A stretch of DNA of 6,775 nt from positions 1 through 6,775 of the forward strand of contig CAMNGY010000083.1 of assembly GCA_946538795.1 (NCBI GenBank), in the 5' to 3' direction. Below are positions 5,238-6,775 of the stretch, piece after piece. The position numbers and the translations under genes are program-made. Within the stretch, counting starts at the first letter, position 1, and each line of letters starts with the position of its first letter. The notes under the pieces were generated by a model. That model was given only the letters and a program-made list of their open reading frames with translations. It had not been told where the DNA came from and made no database searches. This DNA comes from an uncultured Treponema sp. (GTDB taxonomy: Bacteria; Spirochaetota; Spirochaetia; Treponematales; Treponemataceae).

Positions 5238-5372
5238 TACTGTATTCCTCCGAAATATATATTCTTAAGACTTATCTACGATACTTGATTCTCCAGCTGA
5301 ATACCTTGCAGACGTCAAGTTGTACCTGCTCCGGCTATTGAAAAGAAATCATATAGGTACAGGTCTGCACGC
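5238..5372. other. Noncoding gap between rhodanese and toxin genes
   Basis: This stretch separates two minus-strand genes and contains no supported reading frame. It carries the rhodanese Shine-Dalgarno (5247-5251) and the two-part inverted repeat at 5307-5369. A TTGACG on the minus strand (5314-5319) has no good -10 at a normal distance, so no firm promoter can be placed for the rhodanese gene. Confidence 0.6.
5307..5369. repeat. Two-part inverted repeat behind the toxin gene
   Basis: TGCAGAC (5307-5313) pairs with GTCTGCA (5363-5369) and, nested inside, TGTACCT (5321-5327) pairs with AGGTACA (5355-5361). The two 7-bp stems meet almost directly on one side (overlapping at no paired base, one base between them) and are separated by 7 nt on the other, around a 27-nt loop. 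A competing pair, ACTTGA (5283-5288) with TCAAGT (5315-5320), overlaps it. There is no T-run after the stem in either direction, so it is not a standard terminator. It could be a structured 3' end of the toxin mRNA or a recombination site. Confidence 0.6.
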
Positions 5373-6278
5373 TTATACTATCCCTGTATCCGCAAAACCC
5401 AATATACTCCTCACAGTCTCCCTGTAGGAGACAGGCTCGCTCACGAAGTAATGGGTTATCTCCTCGTAATCTTTCTTGAAGAAATCATTGCCACAGAATT
5501 CCTTAATCAAATCCGGGACGCTCACACCGTCCTTCGCAGACGGGCAAATGGTCATCTGCTTCCTGTGCTCGCGGACTTTCTTGGCAAGCTCCCTGAAAGC
5601 TTCATCCATGGTAATCATAGGCATGAGCTTCGCAATGTCATACAGGTGCCGTGAGTATCTCCGGGACTTGCCCTGCATGTAGTAGTCGCAAAGCGCGAAG
5701 ACTTTGTCCAGGAACGTCCTCTCAAGGGACTGTACGTTCATGTCAAAATCCTGAAGATTATACTCTTCGAGGATGTCCGGGTTCTCCTGCATCAGGTATT
5801 GGCTTACGTAACTGCCAACCGTCATCTTGTTCACCGGGAAAGAATAGGATGCCAATGCCGTCTCAAGCTTTACTGATGAAAGCATCTGCTCGGTCTCACC
5901 CGGCTCGACGGATTCATAGGAGAAATAATAGCAGTTGTAATCCCGGTCACTCTGGATTGAATCCCAGTTTTCTATGGGCATGCCGAGTTCCCCGCTTATC
6001 TTCCCCATGACATCATATTTCAGGTGCTTTCTCCTGCTTTTCCCGATATGTTCGGTGAATGTAATATCTATGTCCTCGGAGAACCTGCTTATGGCGTGGT
6101 AACATTTCGAGAGGGACGTGCCACCCTTGAAAACTGCGTTCTCCGTATTTAAAGAGATAAGCTTCAGTATGACCGTGACGTAATAGTCTTTTTCGATTAT
6201 CCTCACGGGGAGCCCGATCATGTCCCTTGTGTTGTCAAGGACTTCCCGGAACAGCTCGCTGTCCTCATGCAAATACAT
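5373..6278 (-). CDS. AbiEii/AbiGii-family nucleotidyltransferase toxin
   Basis: A 301-residue cytoplasmic nucleotidyltransferase of the AbiEii type, the toxin of type IV AbiE systems that aid phage defence. The family pattern is clear: IEKDYYVT (28-35), the nucleotidyltransferase signature GGTSLSKCY (52-60) followed by RFSEDIDI (66-73) with Asp70 and Asp72 as likely metal ligands, VKLET (136-140), ERTFLDKVFAL (186-196) and RYSRHLYDIAKL (207-218). All expected motifs are present and the length is normal, so the enzyme looks intact. Related toxins transfer nucleotides to RNA such as tRNA; the target here is unknown. The start codon lies 14 nt inside the end of the upstream partner gene, showing translational coupling in the order antitoxin then toxin. 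AAGG lies about eight bases before the ATG. The pair looks more A+T-rich than the redox cluster, which suggests acquisition by transfer. Confidence 0.92.
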   Translation of the reverse strand: MYLHEDSELFREVLDNTRDMIGLPVRIIEKDYYVTVILKLISLNTENAVFKGGTSLSKCYHAISRFSEDIDITFTEHIGKSRRKHLKYDVMGKISGELGMPIENWDSIQSDRDYNCYYFSYESVEPGETEQMLSSVKLETALASYSFPVNKMTVGSYVSQYLMQENPDILEEYNLQDFDMNVQSLERTFLDKVFALCDYYMQGKSRRYSRHLYDIAKLMPMITMDEAFRELAKKVREHRKQMTICPSAKDGVSVPDLIKEFCGNDFFKKDYEEITHYFVSEPVSYRETVRSILGFADTGIV

Positions 6279-6775
6279 TTTCCAGCCTTAAGTCAAAAAT
6301 CGATTTGTAGGTTGTAAGGGGGAAATAGCTCGCATATTTTTCCACGTCTGCCCTGCGTATGGAATTCCTCCTGACAAATGCCTCGACGCGGTGTCTTGCC
6401 ATTTCGTCACCGGGCTCCACGTATGAATCGAACTCTTTCAGAAGGTCCAGGAGCTGAAGGGTCTTCTGGTTGTGTTTGTCCACGGGAATTTTAGACCGCC
6501 GCACGATGTAAGACTGGTTTCCGAGCTTTACCTCCCTGACGATGGCCTTTATGTTGTTGCTTACTATTTCTTCCTTGACGGGAACCTGTTCCAGTATGCC
6601 CAGCTGATTGGCAAGCGTATAGCCTGAATAGTAGCCGAATGTCTCCTCGTTGTTCTCTATATATTTATATTTTGCGACGATGCACGCCGGAAGTTTTGCA
6701 GTGCCTCCCAGCCTGCTCCTCTTGGGAAGATAATAGACTCCTGCGTCAAACCGGCACAGGCTGCCCCTGTCGCAG
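6265..6775 (-). CDS. DUF6088/AbiEi-like antitoxin, N-terminus cut by window
   Basis: The frame is open from the right edge to the TGA at 6265-6267 and gives the last 169 residues. A GTG at 6502-6504 lies inside the gene and is not its start, because the reading frame continues cleanly upstream. The visible part includes GVYYLPKRSRLGG and, further on, FGYYSGYTLANQLG, a pattern I recognise from DUF6088 proteins, the AbiEi-type partner of AbiEii toxins. These proteins begin with a winged helix-turn-helix that represses the operon; that portion, perhaps 20-40 residues, lies outside. The C-terminal part from about residue 91 is basic and helical and would be the region that neutralises the toxin. 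It overlaps the toxin gene by 14 nt. Identification rests on these motifs plus the neighbouring toxin. Confidence 0.82.
   Translation of the reverse strand, partial: CDRGSLCRFDAGVYYLPKRSRLGGTAKLPACIVAKYKYIENNEETFGYYSGYTLANQLGILEQVPVKEEIVSNNIKAIVREVKLGNQSYIVRRSKIPVDKHNQKTLQLLDLLKEFDSYVEPGDEMARHRVEAFVRRNSIRRADVEKYASYFPLTTYKSIFDLRLENVFA

Noticed and set aside
6265..6504. A separate 79-residue gene starting at GTG 6504
   Set aside because: The frame is open upstream all the way to the window edge with DUF6088-like sequence, so this is only the C-terminal part of a longer protein.

Overview
This window is mid-to-high G+C bacterial DNA with closely packed genes on both strands. Its content points to an anaerobe or fermenter: a membrane polyferredoxin, a DsbD-like protein, a LytTR/DUF3021 regulator pair and an AbiE-type toxin-antitoxin pair. 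LytTR/DUF3021 pairs are mostly found in Bacillota. The loose lipoprotein signals (Ala at -3 of the lipobox in the rhodanese) and the mixed content would also suit a Treponema-like spirochaete. No rRNA or marker gene settles this, so the taxonomy is inference.

Layout from left to right. Positions 1-21 (-) are the first seven codons of a gene that leaves the left edge; its Shine-Dalgarno is clear and its upstream region carries a promoter-like sequence, an inverted repeat and an 11-bp direct repeat. Positions 22-234 contain no convincing gene. Positions 235-1068 (-) encode a GNAT acetyltransferase. A divergent intergenic region (1069-1237) follows. Then comes a compact plus-strand cluster: a DsbD_2/'TauE-SafE' membrane protein (1238-1873), a CcoG/NapH-like membrane polyferredoxin (1922-3172), a secreted or anchored DOMON/glucodextranase-C-like protein (3169-3879), a LytTR DNA-binding regulator (3929-4366) and a DUF3021 membrane protein (4363-4797). 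Converging on it is a minus-strand rhodanese lipoprotein (4830-5237). The right end (5373 to the edge, minus strand) is a toxin-antitoxin pair of the AbiE type: an AbiEii-like nucleotidyltransferase and its DUF6088-like partner, which is cut by the window edge.

How the genes may work together. The five plus-strand genes are spaced like one operon (4-nt overlaps at two junctions, about 48 nt at two others). The first three together could move electrons or thiol redox equivalents across the cytoplasmic membrane: FeS clusters on a membrane protein, a DsbD-like Cys-Pro/Cys-Pro pair, and an external beta-sandwich domain of a type that can bind heme or sugars. The LytTR/DUF3021 pair would then be a built-in, membrane-sensing regulator. 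The adjacent rhodanese lipoprotein would add sulfur chemistry at the same membrane face, but it is transcribed separately. This combined role is a hypothesis. The family assignments of the individual genes, except the DOMON-like one, are fairly secure.

The noncoding stretches hold several repeats that the genes do not explain: the dyad at 15-59, direct repeats at 81-99, a tandem duplication at 155-176, GGATAC repeats at 1155-1170, and a two-part inverted repeat at 5307-5369. No rRNA, tRNA, CRISPR array, insertion sequence or convincing rho-independent terminator was seen.
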